A stretch of 64,000 nt of DNA. It comes from Massilia forsythiae (lineage in GTDB: Bacteria > Pseudomonadota > Gammaproteobacteria > Burkholderiales > Burkholderiaceae_D). Below are positions 8,031-17,778 of the stretch, one piece after another; position 1 is the stretch's first letter; each line of letters begins with the position of its first letter. The DNA lies in assembly GCF_012849555.1 (NCBI RefSeq), contig NZ_CP051685.1, positions 2,356,001 through 2,420,000 on the forward strand. The letters are read 5' to 3'. The notes beneath the pieces are model-generated. The model ran no database searches and had not been told where the DNA came from. It was given only the letters and a program-made list of their open reading frames with translations. Both the position numbers and the translations under genes were made by a program.

Positions 8031-9845
8031 ATGAGTCTCCCCCTATCCCTGGCGCACAAGGAAGCCAACCGGCTCGACACGCTGCGCAGACTGAATATCC
8101 TCGATACGCCGCCGACCGAGGCGTTCGACCGTATCACGCGCATGGCGGCCCAGATGTTCAATCTGCCGATCGCCGCGGTGTCGCTGACGGACAGCAACCG
8201 GCAGTGGTTCAAGTCGCGTGTCGGCGTCGAGCACGACTCGATTCCGCGCATGAAGGCGCCGTGCGGCCAGGTGGCGGACGACGGCATGCTGCTGGTCATC
8301 AACGACTTGCAGCAGGACGATTGCTACCGCGACAGCCTGCTGGCCGAATCGGGCATCCGCTTCTATGCCGGCGCGCCGCTGGTCACGCATGACGGCTATT
8401 GCCTGGGCGCGATGTGCGTGCTGGGCACCTTCCCGCGCGAGATCAGCCCGGCCGAAGGCGCGGTGCTGCGCGACCTGGCGGCGATGGTGATGGCGCAGAT
8501 CGAGCTGCAGCACGCGCTCGGCCGCGTCGACCCGCTCAGCGGCCTGCCGAATCGCAACCAGTTCATCGACGACTTCAAGGACATGTCTGCCGATTGCGTC
8601 CATGGCGAGGCGCGCCTGGCGGCGCTGATCAACCTGGCCAGCCCGGAACAGCTGAGCAATGCCCTGCGCGCGATGGGGCCGGCCTACCTCGACGAGATCG
8701 TCGGCGAGGCGGTGCGCCTGATGGCGCAGACCTTCGGCGTGCACAGCATCGTCTACCACGTCACCCCGACCGAATTCGCCTTCATCGCCCCGCAAGGGAC
8801 CGATCCGGCGGCGTTCCGCGCCACGCTGGAAAGCTGGCTGCAGCGGCGCGCCGCCTCGACCACGTCGCGCTTCGTGACCACCGCGCGCATCGGCGTGGCG
8901 CCGTTCGAGGTCGGCGTCACCACCCACACCGACCTGCTGCGCAACCTGCATTCGGCGGTCCAGCACAGCCTCGACCAGGATTGCGAGGTGTCGACGTTTT
9001 CGCAGGAACAGGACGTGCTGTACCGGCGCCGCTTCCTGCTGATCAACGAGTTCGGCGCCGCGCTGGACGTGCCCGAGGACGGCGCCAGCCAGTTGCGCCT
9101 GGTGTTCCAGCCCAAGGTCGACCTGGCCAGCGGCGCTTGCATCGGCGCCGAGGCACTGCTGCGCTGGACCCACCCGGGCTTCGGCGAAGTGTCGCCGGGC
9201 GAATTCATTCCGATCGTCGAGCGCACCTCGATGCTGCGCGCGACCACCAGCTGGGTGCTGGAAGCGGCGATGCGCCAGCTGGCGCAGTGGCGCCTGGAAG
9301 GCGTCGAGCTGGAACTGGCGGTGAACGTCTCGGCGGTCAACCTGATGGAGCCGGACTTCTGCGAGCGCGTGGTGGACGGCCTGCGCCGCCATGCCCTGCC
9401 GCCGAGCTGCCTGGAACTGGAAATCACCGAAAGCACGCTGATGCAGAACCCCAAGCTGGCCGAAGCCACGCTGGCGTCGCTGAACGCCGCCGGCATCCGC
9501 CTGGCCATCGACGATTTCGGCACCGGCTACAGCAGCCTGGCCTACCTGCAGAGCCTGCCAGTCCAGGTGGTCAAGATCGACCAGTCCTTCGTGCGCGGCA
9601 TCGAGCAGGACGAACGCAAGCGCTCGCTGGTGTCGGCCATGATCAAGCTGTCGCACGACCTGGGACACCGCGTGGTGGCCGAAGGCGTGGAAACGGAAGG
9701 TGTCGCGCAGGTGCTGCGCCAGGCCGATTGCGACGAGGCGCAGGGCTACCTGTTCGCCCGGCCGCTGGCGCCGGAGGCGTTCGCGCAGTGGTTCAAGGTG
9801 CAGAACGGGGTGGAAGAACAGCAGGACAGCCTGCAGCCGGCCTGA
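8031..9845 (+). CDS. GAF - degenerate GGDEF - EAL cyclic-di-GMP phosphodiesterase
   Basis: A 604-residue cytoplasmic protein. The GAF domain spans about 15-160 (FDRITRMAAQMF, RQWFKSRVG, LGAMCVLG). A GGDEF-like domain covers about 165-330, where the signature is eroded to VTPTEF (244-249), so no cyclase activity is expected. The EAL domain (about 345-590) keeps EALLR (374-378), NVSAVN, EITES and DDFGTGYSS (494-502), the metal and catalytic residues of an active phosphodiesterase. An in-frame GTG two codons earlier would give a better spacing to the AGG and is an alternative start. The GAF domain is related to that of the divergent HTH-GAF gene, so both may read the same signal. Confidence 0.85.
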   Translation: MSLPLSLAHKEANRLDTLRRLNILDTPPTEAFDRITRMAAQMFNLPIAAVSLTDSNRQWFKSRVGVEHDSIPRMKAPCGQVADDGMLLVINDLQQDDCYRDSLLAESGIRFYAGAPLVTHDGYCLGAMCVLGTFPREISPAEGAVLRDLAAMVMAQIELQHALGRVDPLSGLPNRNQFIDDFKDMSADCVHGEARLAALINLASPEQLSNALRAMGPAYLDEIVGEAVRLMAQTFGVHSIVYHVTPTEFAFIAPQGTDPAAFRATLESWLQRRAASTTSRFVTTARIGVAPFEVGVTTHTDLLRNLHSAVQHSLDQDCEVSTFSQEQDVLYRRRFLLINEFGAALDVPEDGASQLRLVFQPKVDLASGACIGAEALLRWTHPGFGEVSPGEFIPIVERTSMLRATTSWVLEAAMRQLAQWRLEGVELELAVNVSAVNLMEPDFCERVVDGLRRHALPPSCLELEITESTLMQNPKLAEATLASLNAAGIRLAIDDFGTGYSSLAYLQSLPVQVVKIDQSFVRGIEQDERKRSLVSAMIKLSHDLGHRVVAEGVETEGVAQVLRQADCDEAQGYLFARPLAPEAFAQWFKVQNGVEEQQDSLQPA

Positions 9846-9900
9846 GGCGGCATGGCTCGTGGCCGGCACCGCGCCGGTTACACCGTTCTTGACAGCAGCA

Positions 9901-10027
9901 CGTCGTCCCCGCGCAGGCGGGGACCCATGCATCGCTACCAACACCACGCAGGTAGAAACGGTACAGCGTTCCAAGCTAGATGAGTTTCTGATGCTCACCA
10001 TGGGTCCCCGCCTGCGCGGGGACGACG
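9901..10027. repeat. paired REP (BIME-like) element, copy A
   Basis: The ends are inverted copies of a GTCGTCCCCGCGCAGGCGGGGACCC palindrome, each itself a stem-loop, separated by about 70 bases of less conserved DNA. The same design recurs three more times in the window. It lies between the convergent EAL and mnmA genes and could also stop transcription. Confidence 0.8.
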
Positions 10028-10055
10028 GTCTTTGAGTCAGCAATATGCTGACGGC

Positions 10056-11159
10056 TCAGCGCGTCCCCGCCGCATCGATGATCCCGCCCCCCAGGCACAC
10101 CTCCCCGTCGTACAGCACCGCCGATTGCCCCGGCGTCACCGCCCATTGCGGATCGGAGAAGCGCAGCGCGAAGCGGTCCCGGCCTTCGGGTGCGATCTCG
10201 CAGGCGACGTCGGCCTGGCGGTAGCGGGTCTTGGCCGACAGCGCGCGCGCTTCGGGCGCTGCGCCGGCGATCCAGCTGGCCTGGCCGGCCGCCAGCGCGC
10301 TCGAGAGCAGCCACGGATGGTCGTGGCCCTGCACGATATACAAGGTGTTGGTGGCGATGTCCTTGCGCGCCACGAACCACGGTTCGCTGGTGCCGTCCGC
10401 GTTCTTGTGCGACTTCAGGCCGCCGATGCCGATCCCTTTTCTCTGGCCCAGCGTGTAGAACGACAGGCCGACGTGCTCGCCCACGGTCTGGCCGTCGTCG
10501 AGCTTGATCGGGCCGGGCTTGTGCGAGACGTAGCGGCCCAGGAATTCGCGGAACGGGCGCTCGCCGATGAAGCAGATGCCGGTCGAATCCTTTTTTTGCG
10601 CATTCGGCAGCGCCAGTTTCTCGGCGATCTTGCGCACTTCCGTCTTCGGGATTTCTCCCAGCGGAAACAGCGATTTCGACAGCTGCGCCTGGTTCAGGCG
10701 GTGCAGGAAATAGCTTTGATCCTTGGTGGCGTCGAACGCCTTCAGCAATTCGAACTTGCCGCCGTTCGGGCGCACGCGCGCGTAATGGCCGGTGGCGATC
10801 AGGTCGGCGCCCAGCTTCATCGCATGGTCGAGGAAGGCCTTGAACTTGATCTCGGCATTGCACAGCACGTCCGGATTCGGCGTGCGGCCGGCCTGGTACT
10901 CGCGCAGGAATTCCGCGAACACGCGGTCCTTGTACTCGGCGGCGAAGTTCACCGCCTCGATGTCCACGCCGACCACGTCGGCCACGCTGGCCGCGTCGAT
11001 CCAGTCCTGGCGCGTGGAGCAGTATTCGGAGTCGTCGTCGTCTTCCCAGTTCTTCATGAACAGGCCGACGACGTCGTAGCCTTGCTCCTTCAGCATCCAC
11101 GCCGCGACCGAGGAGTCGACGCCGCCCGACATCCCGATCACGACTTTTTTCTTGCTCAT
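10056..11159 (-). CDS. mnmA: tRNA-specific 2-thiouridylase MnmA
   Basis: A 367-residue enzyme that 2-thiolates U34 of tRNA-Lys, tRNA-Glu and tRNA-Gln, using ATP and sulfur relayed from IscS. The PP-loop is [20 protein letters not shown]. Catalytic cysteines lie in [12 protein letters not shown] and [12 protein letters not shown], and the SYFLHRL segment and C-terminal beta-barrel are present. Length matches E. coli MnmA (368). The start is ATG before MSKKK. It lies 11 bases downstream of the Nudix gene, as the mnmA-nudJ pair does in other proteobacteria. Confidence 0.97.
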   Translation of the reverse strand: MSKKKVVIGMSGGVDSSVAAWMLKEQGYDVVGLFMKNWEDDDDSEYCSTRQDWIDAASVADVVGVDIEAVNFAAEYKDRVFAEFLREYQAGRTPNPDVLCNAEIKFKAFLDHAMKLGADLIATGHYARVRPNGGKFELLKAFDATKDQSYFLHRLNQAQLSKSLFPLGEIPKTEVRKIAEKLALPNAQKKDSTGICFIGERPFREFLGRYVSHKPGPIKLDDGQTVGEHVGLSFYTLGQRKGIGIGGLKSHKNADGTSEPWFVARKDIATNTLYIVQGHDHPWLLSSALAAGQASWIAGAAPEARALSAKTRYRQADVACEIAPEGRDRFALRFSDPQWAVTPGQSAVLYDGEVCLGGGIIDAAGTR

Positions 11160-11170
11160 GTTACGTCCGC

Positions 11171-11659
11171 TCAGATAGTTGGTCCGCCATCGAAAACCGA
11201 ATGGTCGGTGTACAGCAGGTCCAGCGACGTGCGCTTGCCCGCCAGGTAATCGTCCACGCAGCGCAGCACGATCGGGCTGCGGTGCCGTTCCTGGGTGGCG
11301 GCGATCTCGTCGCGCGTCATCCACAGGGTGCGCAGGATGCCTTCGTCGAGCGGCTGGTCGAAATCGCGTCCCGGCTTGCCGCAGAAGGTGAAGCGCAGAT
11401 AGGTCACGTCGGCACCGCGCGACTTCGAGTGATAGCGCGACATGTACATGCCGACCAGCCCTTCGGGAATGAATTCGTGCGCCGTTTCTTCCAGCGCCTC
11501 GCGCACCACCGCCTGTTCCAGCGATTCGCCGGGGTCGAGGTGGCCGGCCGGCTGGTTCAAGCGGATACCGTCGCTGGTTTCCTCTTCGATCAGCAGGAAA
11601 CGGCCGTCGCGTTCGATGATCGCGGCGACGGTCACCGAAGGTCTGAAGGTATGGGTCAT
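11171..11659 (-). CDS. nudJ: Nudix hydrolase, NudJ-like
   Basis: A 162-residue Nudix enzyme. The complete Nudix box runs from [20 protein letters not shown] to its end in TAHEFIPEG, fitting GX5EX7REUXEEXGU and giving the metal-binding glutamates. Family members hydrolyse nucleoside di- and triphosphates; E. coli NudJ also releases phosphate from thiamine precursor pyrophosphates. The assignment rests on length and on position directly upstream of mnmA, an arrangement conserved in gammaproteobacteria. Both genes are probably cotranscribed. Confidence 0.85.
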   Translation of the reverse strand: MTHTFRPSVTVAAIIERDGRFLLIEEETSDGIRLNQPAGHLDPGESLEQAVVREALEETAHEFIPEGLVGMYMSRYHSKSRGADVTYLRFTFCGKPGRDFDQPLDEGILRTLWMTRDEIAATQERHRSPIVLRCVDDYLAGKRTSLDLLYTDHSVFDGGPTI

Positions 11660-11927
11660 GCGCGTCCTTGGAAATGAGCCGACATTCTACCTTGACGGAA
11701 CGGCAGTTGCTTGCGCGCACGTTGCAGCGCAACACTTTCTGTGCGGCCAAGGTATTGATCTGTTACGACAAAAGTTGGAATAGTCCTGGGTGTGTATCAC
11801 ATTGGATACGACAATTGCCAGTCTGTTTACGAAAAACCACTTATCGATATTTACTGCCGCCGGCACGCATTGTTTTTCTGGCTTGCATGCTAGATTGTAG
11901 ACAGTTTATCAATTCTACGGAGGCATC

Positions 11928-13043
11928 ATGAAAATTGGTGTTCCGGCCGAATCGAAGCCGGGCGAGACACGCGTCGCAGCCACTCCCGAAACCGTCAAGA
12001 AACTCTGCGCAAGGCACGACGTGATCGTGCAATCCGGCGCCGGCCTGCACGCCGCCGCGCCCGACGATGCCTATGCCGCCGCCGGCGCCCGCATCGGCAG
12101 CGCCGAGGAAGCATTCCGGGCCGAACTGGTACTGAAGGTGCGCGCGCCGGACGCGCGCGAGCGTGGCCTCATGGCGCCGGGCGCGGCGCTGGTGGGCATG
12201 CTCGATCCGTTCGACACCGATACCCTGGCCGCGCTGGCCGACCGCCGCCTGCAGGCCTTTGCCCTGGAAGCGGCGCCGCGCATCACGCGCGCCCAGTCGA
12301 TGGACGTGCTGTCCTCGCAGGCCAACATCGCCGGCTACAAGGCGGTGCTGATGGCGGCCAACGCCTACGGCCGCTTCATGCCGATGCTGATGACGGCGGC
12401 CGGCACCGTCAAGGCGGCGCGCGTATTGATCATGGGCGTCGGCGTGGCCGGCCTGCAGGCGATCGCCACCGCCAAGCGCCTGGGCGCCGTGATCGAGGCG
12501 TCCGACGTGCGCCCGCCGGTCAAGGAACAGGTGGAGTCGCTGGGCGCCAGGTTCATCGACGTACCTTTCGTGACCGACGAGGAACGCGAGATCGCCCAGG
12601 GCGCCGGCGGCTATGCGCGCCCGATGCCGGCCGACTGGATGAAAAGGCAGGCCGAACTGGTGCACGAACGCGCCCGCCTGGCCGACATCGTGATCACCAC
12701 CGCGCTGATCCCGGGGCGCAAGGCGCCGGTGCTGATTGCGGAAGACACGGTGCGCGCCATGAAGCCGGGCGCGGTGATCGTCGACATGGCGATCGGGCAG
12801 GGCGGCAACTGCCCGCTGACCGAATACGGCAAGACCGTGGTCAAGCACGGCGTGATCCTCATCGGCGAACCGGACCTGGCGACGCTGGTGCCGGCCGACG
12901 CCTCCGCGCTGTATGCGCGCAACGTGTTCGACTTTTTGAAGCTGATCATCGACGCCGAGGGCCGGCTGGCCGTCGACCGCGAGGACGAGATCGTGCGCGC
13001 GGTGCTGGTCTGCGCCGACGGGCAAGTATTCCGACGACAGTAG
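11928..13043 (+). CDS. pntAA: NAD(P) transhydrogenase subunit alpha part 1 (NAD-binding domain I)
   Basis: A 371-residue soluble domain I of the proton-translocating transhydrogenase, which transfers hydride between NADH and NADP+ at the inner membrane. The NAD-binding Rossmann signature is [19 protein letters not shown] with the acidic residue in IEASDVRP. The RQD-loop equivalent lies around [13 protein letters not shown] strong GGAGG site precedes the ATG. In this organism the alpha subunit is split into two genes, as in Rhodospirillum, instead of fused as in E. coli. Confidence 0.95.
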   Translation: MKIGVPAESKPGETRVAATPETVKKLCARHDVIVQSGAGLHAAAPDDAYAAAGARIGSAEEAFRAELVLKVRAPDARERGLMAPGAALVGMLDPFDTDTLAALADRRLQAFALEAAPRITRAQSMDVLSSQANIAGYKAVLMAANAYGRFMPMLMTAAGTVKAARVLIMGVGVAGLQAIATAKRLGAVIEASDVRPPVKEQVESLGARFIDVPFVTDEEREIAQGAGGYARPMPADWMKRQAELVHERARLADIVITTALIPGRKAPVLIAEDTVRAMKPGAVIVDMAIGQGGNCPLTEYGKTVVKHGVILIGEPDLATLVPADASALYARNVFDFLKLIIDAEGRLAVDREDEIVRAVLVCADGQVFRRQ

Positions 13044-13047
13044 GCAT

Positions 13048-13099
13048 CCCGTCGTCCCGGCGCAAAAAAACCGTCGTTCCCGCGCAGGCGGGAACCCAT
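13048..13099. repeat. single REP copy between pntAA and pntAB, with a remnant
   Basis: A complete palindromic REP unit (GTCGTTCCCGCGCAGGCGGGAACCC, about 13072-13097) is preceded by a partial CCGTCGTCCCGGCGC remnant and an A-run. It sits in the 122-bp gap that splits an otherwise tight three-gene operon. Confidence 0.7.
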
Positions 13100-13165
13100 A
13101 CGGAGCAACAAGATCCCGTACACCGGAAGCATGCGAGCACGTCGAGAACACAAAAGGAGACCGGC

Positions 13166-13528
13166 ATGGAAATCAGTCACACCATCATCAACCTGATCAT
13201 CTTCGTGCTGGCGATCTACGTCGGCTACCACGTGGTATGGACCGTCACGCCGGCGCTGCACACGCCGCTGATGGCGGTGACGAATGCGGTGTCGGCCATC
13301 ATCATCGTCGGCGCCATGCTGGCGGCGGGCCTCACCGAGGGCCTCGCCGGCCGGGTGGCGGGCACGCTGGCGGTGGCGCTGGCGGCGGTCAACGTGTTCG
13401 GCGGCTTCCTGGTGACCCAGCGCATGCTGGAGATGTTCAAGAAAAAGGCGCCGAAAGCCAGGGCCGGCGCCGCAGTACAGGCATCCGCCGACGCCGCCAA
13501 GCCCGCCAAGGCCGGGGAGGCCGCATGA
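13166..13528 (+). CDS. pntAB: NAD(P) transhydrogenase subunit alpha part 2 (membrane)
   Basis: A 120-residue membrane subunit with three or four hydrophobic segments (about 5-25, 37-55 and 60-85), matching the membrane portion of the alpha subunit that helps form the proton channel. A charged Lys/Ala-rich C-terminal tail follows. Its TGA overlaps the pntB start as ATGA, indicating translational coupling. An AAGGAGA site lies upstream of the ATG. Confidence 0.93.
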   Translation: MEISHTIINLIIFVLAIYVGYHVVWTVTPALHTPLMAVTNAVSAIIIVGAMLAAGLTEGLAGRVAGTLAVALAAVNVFGGFLVTQRMLEMFKKKAPKARAGAAVQASADAAKPAKAGEAA

Positions 13529-14982
13529 ACGCGATCAGCATGAATACCGTGACACTGTTCTACCTGGTGGCGTCGGTCTGCTTCATCCAGGCCTTGAAAG
13601 GCTTGTCGTCGCCGTCGACGGCGCGCGTCGGCAACGCCTTCGGCATGGGCGGGATGGCGATCGCGGTCTTGACCACGATCGCGCTGATGCTGAAATTGAA
13701 GCAGGAACTCGCCGGCGGCGGCATGGGTTTTGGATTGGTGCTGCTGGGCGTGGCGGTGGGCGGCGCCATCGGCGCCACCGCCGCGCGCCGCGTCGAGATG
13801 ACCAAGATGCCGGAACTGGTGGCGGCCATGCATTCGCTGATCGGCCTGGCGGCGGTGTGCATCGCCGTCGCCGCCGTGTCCGAACCGTGGGCCTTCAACA
13901 TCGCCGCGCGCGGGGCGGCGCTGCCGTTCGGCAACCGGCTGGAACTGTTCATCGGCACCTTCGTCGGCGCGGTCACCTTTTCCGGTTCCGTGATCGCCTT
14001 CGGCAAGCTGGCCGGCAGCTACAAATTCCGCCTGTTCCAGGGCGCCCCGGTGCGCTACCCCGGCCAGCACACGGTCAACCTGCTGGCGGCGATCGCCATC
14101 GTCGCGCTCGGCCTGGCGTTCTGCTTCGACGGCGGCGCGGCGCCGGCCTGGGGACCGTTCATCGCGATGGCCGCGCTGTCCTTCGTGCTGGGCGTATTGA
14201 TCATCATCCCGATCGGCGGCGCCGACATGCCGGTGGTGGTGTCGATGCTGAATTCGTATTCCGGCTGGGCGGCGGCCGGCATCGGCTTTTCGCTGAACAA
14301 TTCGATGCTGATCATCGCCGGCTCGCTGGTCGGCTCGTCCGGCGCGATCCTGTCGTACATCATGTGCAAGGCCATGAACCGCTCGTTCTTCAACGTACTC
14401 CTGGGCGGCTTCGGCGGCGAGGCGGCCGGCGCCGGCAGCAGCGCCGCCCAGGAGCAGCGCCCGGTCAAATCCGGCTCGGCGGAGGATGCCGCCTTCATCC
14501 TGCAGAATGCGGAATCCGTGATCATCGTGCCCGGCTACGGCCTGGCGGTGGCGCGCGCCCAGCACACGGTGAAGGAACTGGTCGACAAGCTGACCGGACA
14601 CGGCGTGACGGTGCGCTATGCGATCCACCCGGTGGCCGGGCGCATGCCGGGCCACATGAACGTGCTGTTGGCCGAAGCCGAGGTGCCCTACGACCAGGTG
14701 GCGGAAATGGAAGACATCAACGGCGAGTTCGGCCAGACCGACGTGGTGCTGGTGCTGGGCGCCAACGACGTGGTGAATCCGGCAGCCAAGGATCCAAAGT
14801 CGCCGATCGCCGGCATGCCGATCCTGGAAGCCTATAAAGCGAAAAGCATCATCGTCAACAAGCGCTCGATGGCGTCCGGGTATGCGGGGCTGGACAACGA
14901 CCTGTTCTATCAACCGAACACGATGATGGTGTTCGGCGATGCGAAGAAGGTGATCGAGTCGATGGTCAAGGCGGTGGAGTAG
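13525..14982 (+). CDS. pntB: NAD(P) transhydrogenase subunit beta
   Basis: A 485-residue beta subunit. The N-terminal two thirds hold about nine membrane helices (for example [20 protein letters not shown], a conserved channel segment). The C-terminal domain III binds NADP(H) through [14 protein letters not shown] and the later [10 protein letters not shown] and [11 protein letters not shown] stretches. Together with PntAA and PntAB it supplies NADPH at the expense of the proton gradient. The start is the ATG overlapping the pntAB stop. Confidence 0.96.
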   Translation: MNAISMNTVTLFYLVASVCFIQALKGLSSPSTARVGNAFGMGGMAIAVLTTIALMLKLKQELAGGGMGFGLVLLGVAVGGAIGATAARRVEMTKMPELVAAMHSLIGLAAVCIAVAAVSEPWAFNIAARGAALPFGNRLELFIGTFVGAVTFSGSVIAFGKLAGSYKFRLFQGAPVRYPGQHTVNLLAAIAIVALGLAFCFDGGAAPAWGPFIAMAALSFVLGVLIIIPIGGADMPVVVSMLNSYSGWAAAGIGFSLNNSMLIIAGSLVGSSGAILSYIMCKAMNRSFFNVLLGGFGGEAAGAGSSAAQEQRPVKSGSAEDAAFILQNAESVIIVPGYGLAVARAQHTVKELVDKLTGHGVTVRYAIHPVAGRMPGHMNVLLAEAEVPYDQVAEMEDINGEFGQTDVVLVLGANDVVNPAAKDPKSPIAGMPILEAYKAKSIIVNKRSMASGYAGLDNDLFYQPNTMMVFGDAKKVIESMVKAVE

Positions 14983-15019
14983 GGGCGATGGCATGCATGG
15001 CGGTCCGGGCGATTGCTGG

Positions 15020-15080
15020 ACGCGTGGACGGCGGTCACCGCGCCGGTGTTTCGATTACCGTGGTATAGCCGTCCACGCGT
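15020..15080. repeat. 13-bp inverted repeat between convergent pntB and ubiH
   Basis: ACGCGTGGACGGC at 15020-15032 is exactly inverted at 15068-15080, with a 35-base interval. The position between convergent genes suggests a transcription-ending or insulating structure, but there is no T-run, so a classical intrinsic terminator is not shown. Confidence 0.45.
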
Positions 15081-15113
15081 TCGAGCGACACGCGCAAGAA
15101 CGCAATATACCGT

Positions 15114-16400
15114 TTACCGCCGCCCGAACATCATCAAATCCGCCAGCAGCGCGCGCGCCGGCGCCAGCGTGTCCAGCGCCGCCAGCGCCAGCCCGAACAG
15201 GGCTTGCTGCGGCCCGCGGCCGGCGAACGCGCGCGCCATCGTGTCGGTGGCGCGGATGATGGCGCCGCGGTCGCGCCCGCGCTCCTGCGCGAACTGCGCC
15301 AGCGCTTGCGGCACCTCGGCGCCGCCGTCCGCAGCGGGTGCCGAAGCCAGCGCGCGTCCCAGCAGCCGCGCCAGCACCGCCGCGTCGCGCAGTCCGAGAT
15401 TCAGCCCCTGTCCCGCCACCGGATGCAGCGTCTGCGCGGCGTTGCCGATCGCCACCGTGCGCGCCGTCACGCGCGCGTCCGCGTTCAGCCCGAGCGGGAA
15501 GGCGGCCCGTTCCGACACCTTCGTGAAATTGCCGACGCGCTCGCCGAAGGCCTCGGCCAGCTGGCGCAGGAAGGCGTCCGCGCCCAGCTGGCGCAACTGC
15601 TCGGCGCGTTCGGGCCGCACGCACCACACCAGCGCGTACTGGTGGCCGTCCGGTCCATCCTGCGGCAGCAGCGCCAGCGGACCCTCGTCCGTAAACCGTT
15701 CGAAGGCGCGGTGGGCGACCGGCGCATCGGCGCTGACGCGGGCGATGACGGCGGTCTGGTCGTAGTCGCGCCGCCGCGATTTATCCGCCTGTTCGCCGAA
15801 CACGCCGCCCTCGGCCTGCACCGCCACCGCGGCGTGCAGCGCGCGGCCGTCGTCCAGTTGCAGCACCACTTCGGCGCCGCGCTCCTCGACGGCGCTCACG
15901 CGCTGCGGGCGCAGCACCTGCACGCCGGCGCGCTCGCAGGCGCGCGCCAGCGCGTCGACCACCGTGCCGTAGCGGGTCACGTAGCCCAGCGCTTCCAGGC
16001 CGTGTTCCTCGCGGCCGATCAGGCTGCGGCCCAGGTGGCCGCGGCGCGACACGTGGATCTGGTGGATCGGCGTGGCCGCCGGCGCCACGGCCGCCCAGGC
16101 GCCGACGTCGTCCAGCAGCATGCGGCTGCCCCAGGCCAGCGCGATCGAGCGCGGGTCGGAAATCGCCTGGCCGAGCGACCTGGCATCGACCAGCGCGATG
16201 CGCCTGCCGTCGATGCCGCGCCGTACCAGCAGCGCCGCCAGCGCCAGGCCGACCGGGCCGGCGCCGCAGATGGCCACGTCCGCATGCAGCGGCGGTACGG
16301 CAGGCGCGTTGCCGGTTGCCACGGCATCGGCCGCCGCGGCATCGGCCGCCGCGGCGGCGCCGGGCGCACCGTCGGCCGGGTTGAATTGGTCAGTCGTCAT
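15114..16400 (-). CDS. ubiH: UbiH/UbiF-family FAD-dependent ubiquinone hydroxylase
   Basis: A 428-residue flavin monooxygenase acting on the polyprenyl-phenol ring during ubiquinone synthesis. The FAD-binding motif DVAICGAGPVGLALAALLVRRG follows a long Ala/Asp-rich leader, unusual for the family. The second FAD signature, TVAIGNAAQTLHPVAGQGLNLG (GD replaced by GN), is present. The start chosen is the ATG preceded by GGAAG; another ATG four codons upstream has no ribosome site. The gene lies 31 bases after pepP, the same pairing as in E. coli, which favours ubiH over other members of the UbiH/F/I group, but regiospecificity cannot be read from sequence. Confidence 0.87.
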   Translation of the reverse strand: MTTDQFNPADGAPGAAAAADAAAADAVATGNAPAVPPLHADVAICGAGPVGLALAALLVRRGIDGRRIALVDARSLGQAISDPRSIALAWGSRMLLDDVGAWAAVAPAATPIHQIHVSRRGHLGRSLIGREEHGLEALGYVTRYGTVVDALARACERAGVQVLRPQRVSAVEERGAEVVLQLDDGRALHAAVAVQAEGGVFGEQADKSRRRDYDQTAVIARVSADAPVAHRAFERFTDEGPLALLPQDGPDGHQYALVWCVRPERAEQLRQLGADAFLRQLAEAFGERVGNFTKVSERAAFPLGLNADARVTARTVAIGNAAQTLHPVAGQGLNLGLRDAAVLARLLGRALASAPAADGGAEVPQALAQFAQERGRDRGAIIRATDTMARAFAGRGPQQALFGLALAALDTLAPARALLADLMMFGRR

Positions 16401-16431
16401 ATCAGCTTCCATCGTGTTGCAGCATGTTGCG

Positions 16432-17778
16432 TCAGGCGCCCGCCGGCTGGGCCTTGCCGGCCAGCGCCTCGATTTCGTCCACGGTCTTCGGCGCCGTGGC
16501 GGTCAGCACGCGGTAGCCGTCGTCGGTGACGATCACGTCGTCCTCGATGCGGATGCCGATGTGCCAGAATTGTTCCGGCACGCCCTCGCCGGGGCGCACG
16601 TAGATGCCCGGTTCCACCGTCAGCGCCATGCCGGGCCGCAGCAGGCGCGACGGCTTGTCCGGCAGCTGCAGGTCTCGGTAGGCGCCGACGTCGTGCACGT
16701 CCATGCCCAGCCAATGGCCGGTGCCGTGCATGTAGAAGGGCAGGTGGGCGCGCGCAGCGATGGCCTCGTCGACGCCGGCGTACTTGCCGGCCGGGATCAG
16801 GCCGAGGTCGAGCATGCCTTGCGCGAGCACGCGCAGCGCAGCCTCGTGGAAGGCGGCGTACGGCCGGCCCGGGGCGATCGCCTCGAAGGCCGCCTGCTGG
16901 GCCGCCAGCACCAGCTCGTACAAGGTGCGCTGCGGCGGTGTAAAACGGCCGTTGACGGGGAAGGTGCGGGTGATGTCGGCGGCGTAGCCGTCCAGTTCGC
17001 AACCGGCGTCGATCAGCACCAGGTCGCCGTCGCGGGTGCGGCGGTCGTTGGCGTTGTAGTGCAGCACGCAGGCGTTGGGGCCGGAGGCGACGATCGGGGT
17101 ATAGGCCGGGAACTGGGCGCCGTTGCGGCGGAATTCGTACAGCAGCTCCGCTTCCAGTTCGTATTCGAACACGCCGGCGCGCGCGGCGCGCAGGGCGCGC
17201 GCGTGCGCCTGGCCGGAAATGACGCCGGCGCGCAGCATCAGCGCCTGTTCGTCGGCGTCCTTGACGAGGCGCATCTCGTCGATCAGCGGCAGCAGGTTGC
17301 GAAAGGTGTCGGGCGCGGTGACGCCGCTCCTGGCCTGGGCGCGCACCGCCTTGACCCAGCCGTTTACGCGCGCGTCGAAGGCATGGTCGGCACCGGTCGC
17401 CCAGTACAGCGCCGGCGCATCGGCCAGCAATGTGCCCATCTGCGCATCCAGGTCGGCGATCGGATGGGCCGCGTCGACGCCGCAGGCGGTACGCGCGCCT
17501 TCCGGACCGTGGCGGTAGCCGTCCCAGATCTCGCGTTCCGGGTTCTTTTCGCGGCAGAACAGGATCGAGCGCGCCGGGGTCGCGCCGGCGGCGGCCACCA
17601 GCACCAGCGCGCTTTCCGGCTCGCCGAAGCCGGTCAGATAGTAAAAATAGCTGTCGTGACGGTACGGGTAGTCGCTGTCGCCGTTGCGCAGCGCTTCCGG
17701 CGCCGTCATCAGCACGGCCACGGCGCCAGGCGGCAATTGCGCGGCCAGGCGCGCGCGGCGGCCGGCGTAGTCCATCAT
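16432..17778 (-). CDS. pepP: Xaa-Pro aminopeptidase (aminopeptidase P)
   Basis: A 448-residue metallopeptidase removing N-terminal residues next to proline. An N-terminal creatinase-like domain (about 1-165, including YRHDSYFYYLTGF) is followed by the pita-bread catalytic domain. Metal ligands appear in LIDAGCELDGYAADITRTF (two Asp), HGTGHWLGMDVHD (His), TVEPGIYV (Glu) and RIEDDVIVT (Glu). Length matches E. coli PepP (441). Tandem ATGs overlap the stop of the upstream nucleotidyltransferase gene, so translation is probably coupled. Confidence 0.96.
   Translation of the reverse strand: MMDYAGRRARLAAQLPPGAVAVLMTAPEALRNGDSDYPYRHDSYFYYLTGFGEPESALVLVAAAGATPARSILFCREKNPEREIWDGYRHGPEGARTACGVDAAHPIADLDAQMGTLLADAPALYWATGADHAFDARVNGWVKAVRAQARSGVTAPDTFRNLLPLIDEMRLVKDADEQALMLRAGVISGQAHARALRAARAGVFEYELEAELLYEFRRNGAQFPAYTPIVASGPNACVLHYNANDRRTRDGDLVLIDAGCELDGYAADITRTFPVNGRFTPPQRTLYELVLAAQQAAFEAIAPGRPYAAFHEAALRVLAQGMLDLGLIPAGKYAGVDEAIAARAHLPFYMHGTGHWLGMDVHDVGAYRDLQLPDKPSRLLRPGMALTVEPGIYVRPGEGVPEQFWHIGIRIEDDVIVTDDGYRVLTATAPKTVDEIEALAGKAQPAGA

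Noticed and set aside
8675..9020. GGDEF domain of the GAF-EAL protein as an active diguanylate cyclase
   Set aside because: The signature is VTPTEF, lacking the GG(D/E)EF catalytic residues.
9901..10027. Possible CRISPR repeats (similar palindromes seen several times)
   Set aside because: Copies are far apart, in inverted pairs and between unrelated genes. There is no repeat-spacer periodicity and no cas gene.
13166..13528. Split transhydrogenase alpha subunit as a frameshifted gene
   Set aside because: The two-gene alpha subunit (pntAA plus pntAB) is a normal arrangement in many bacteria. Each part has its own ribosome site and intact ends.
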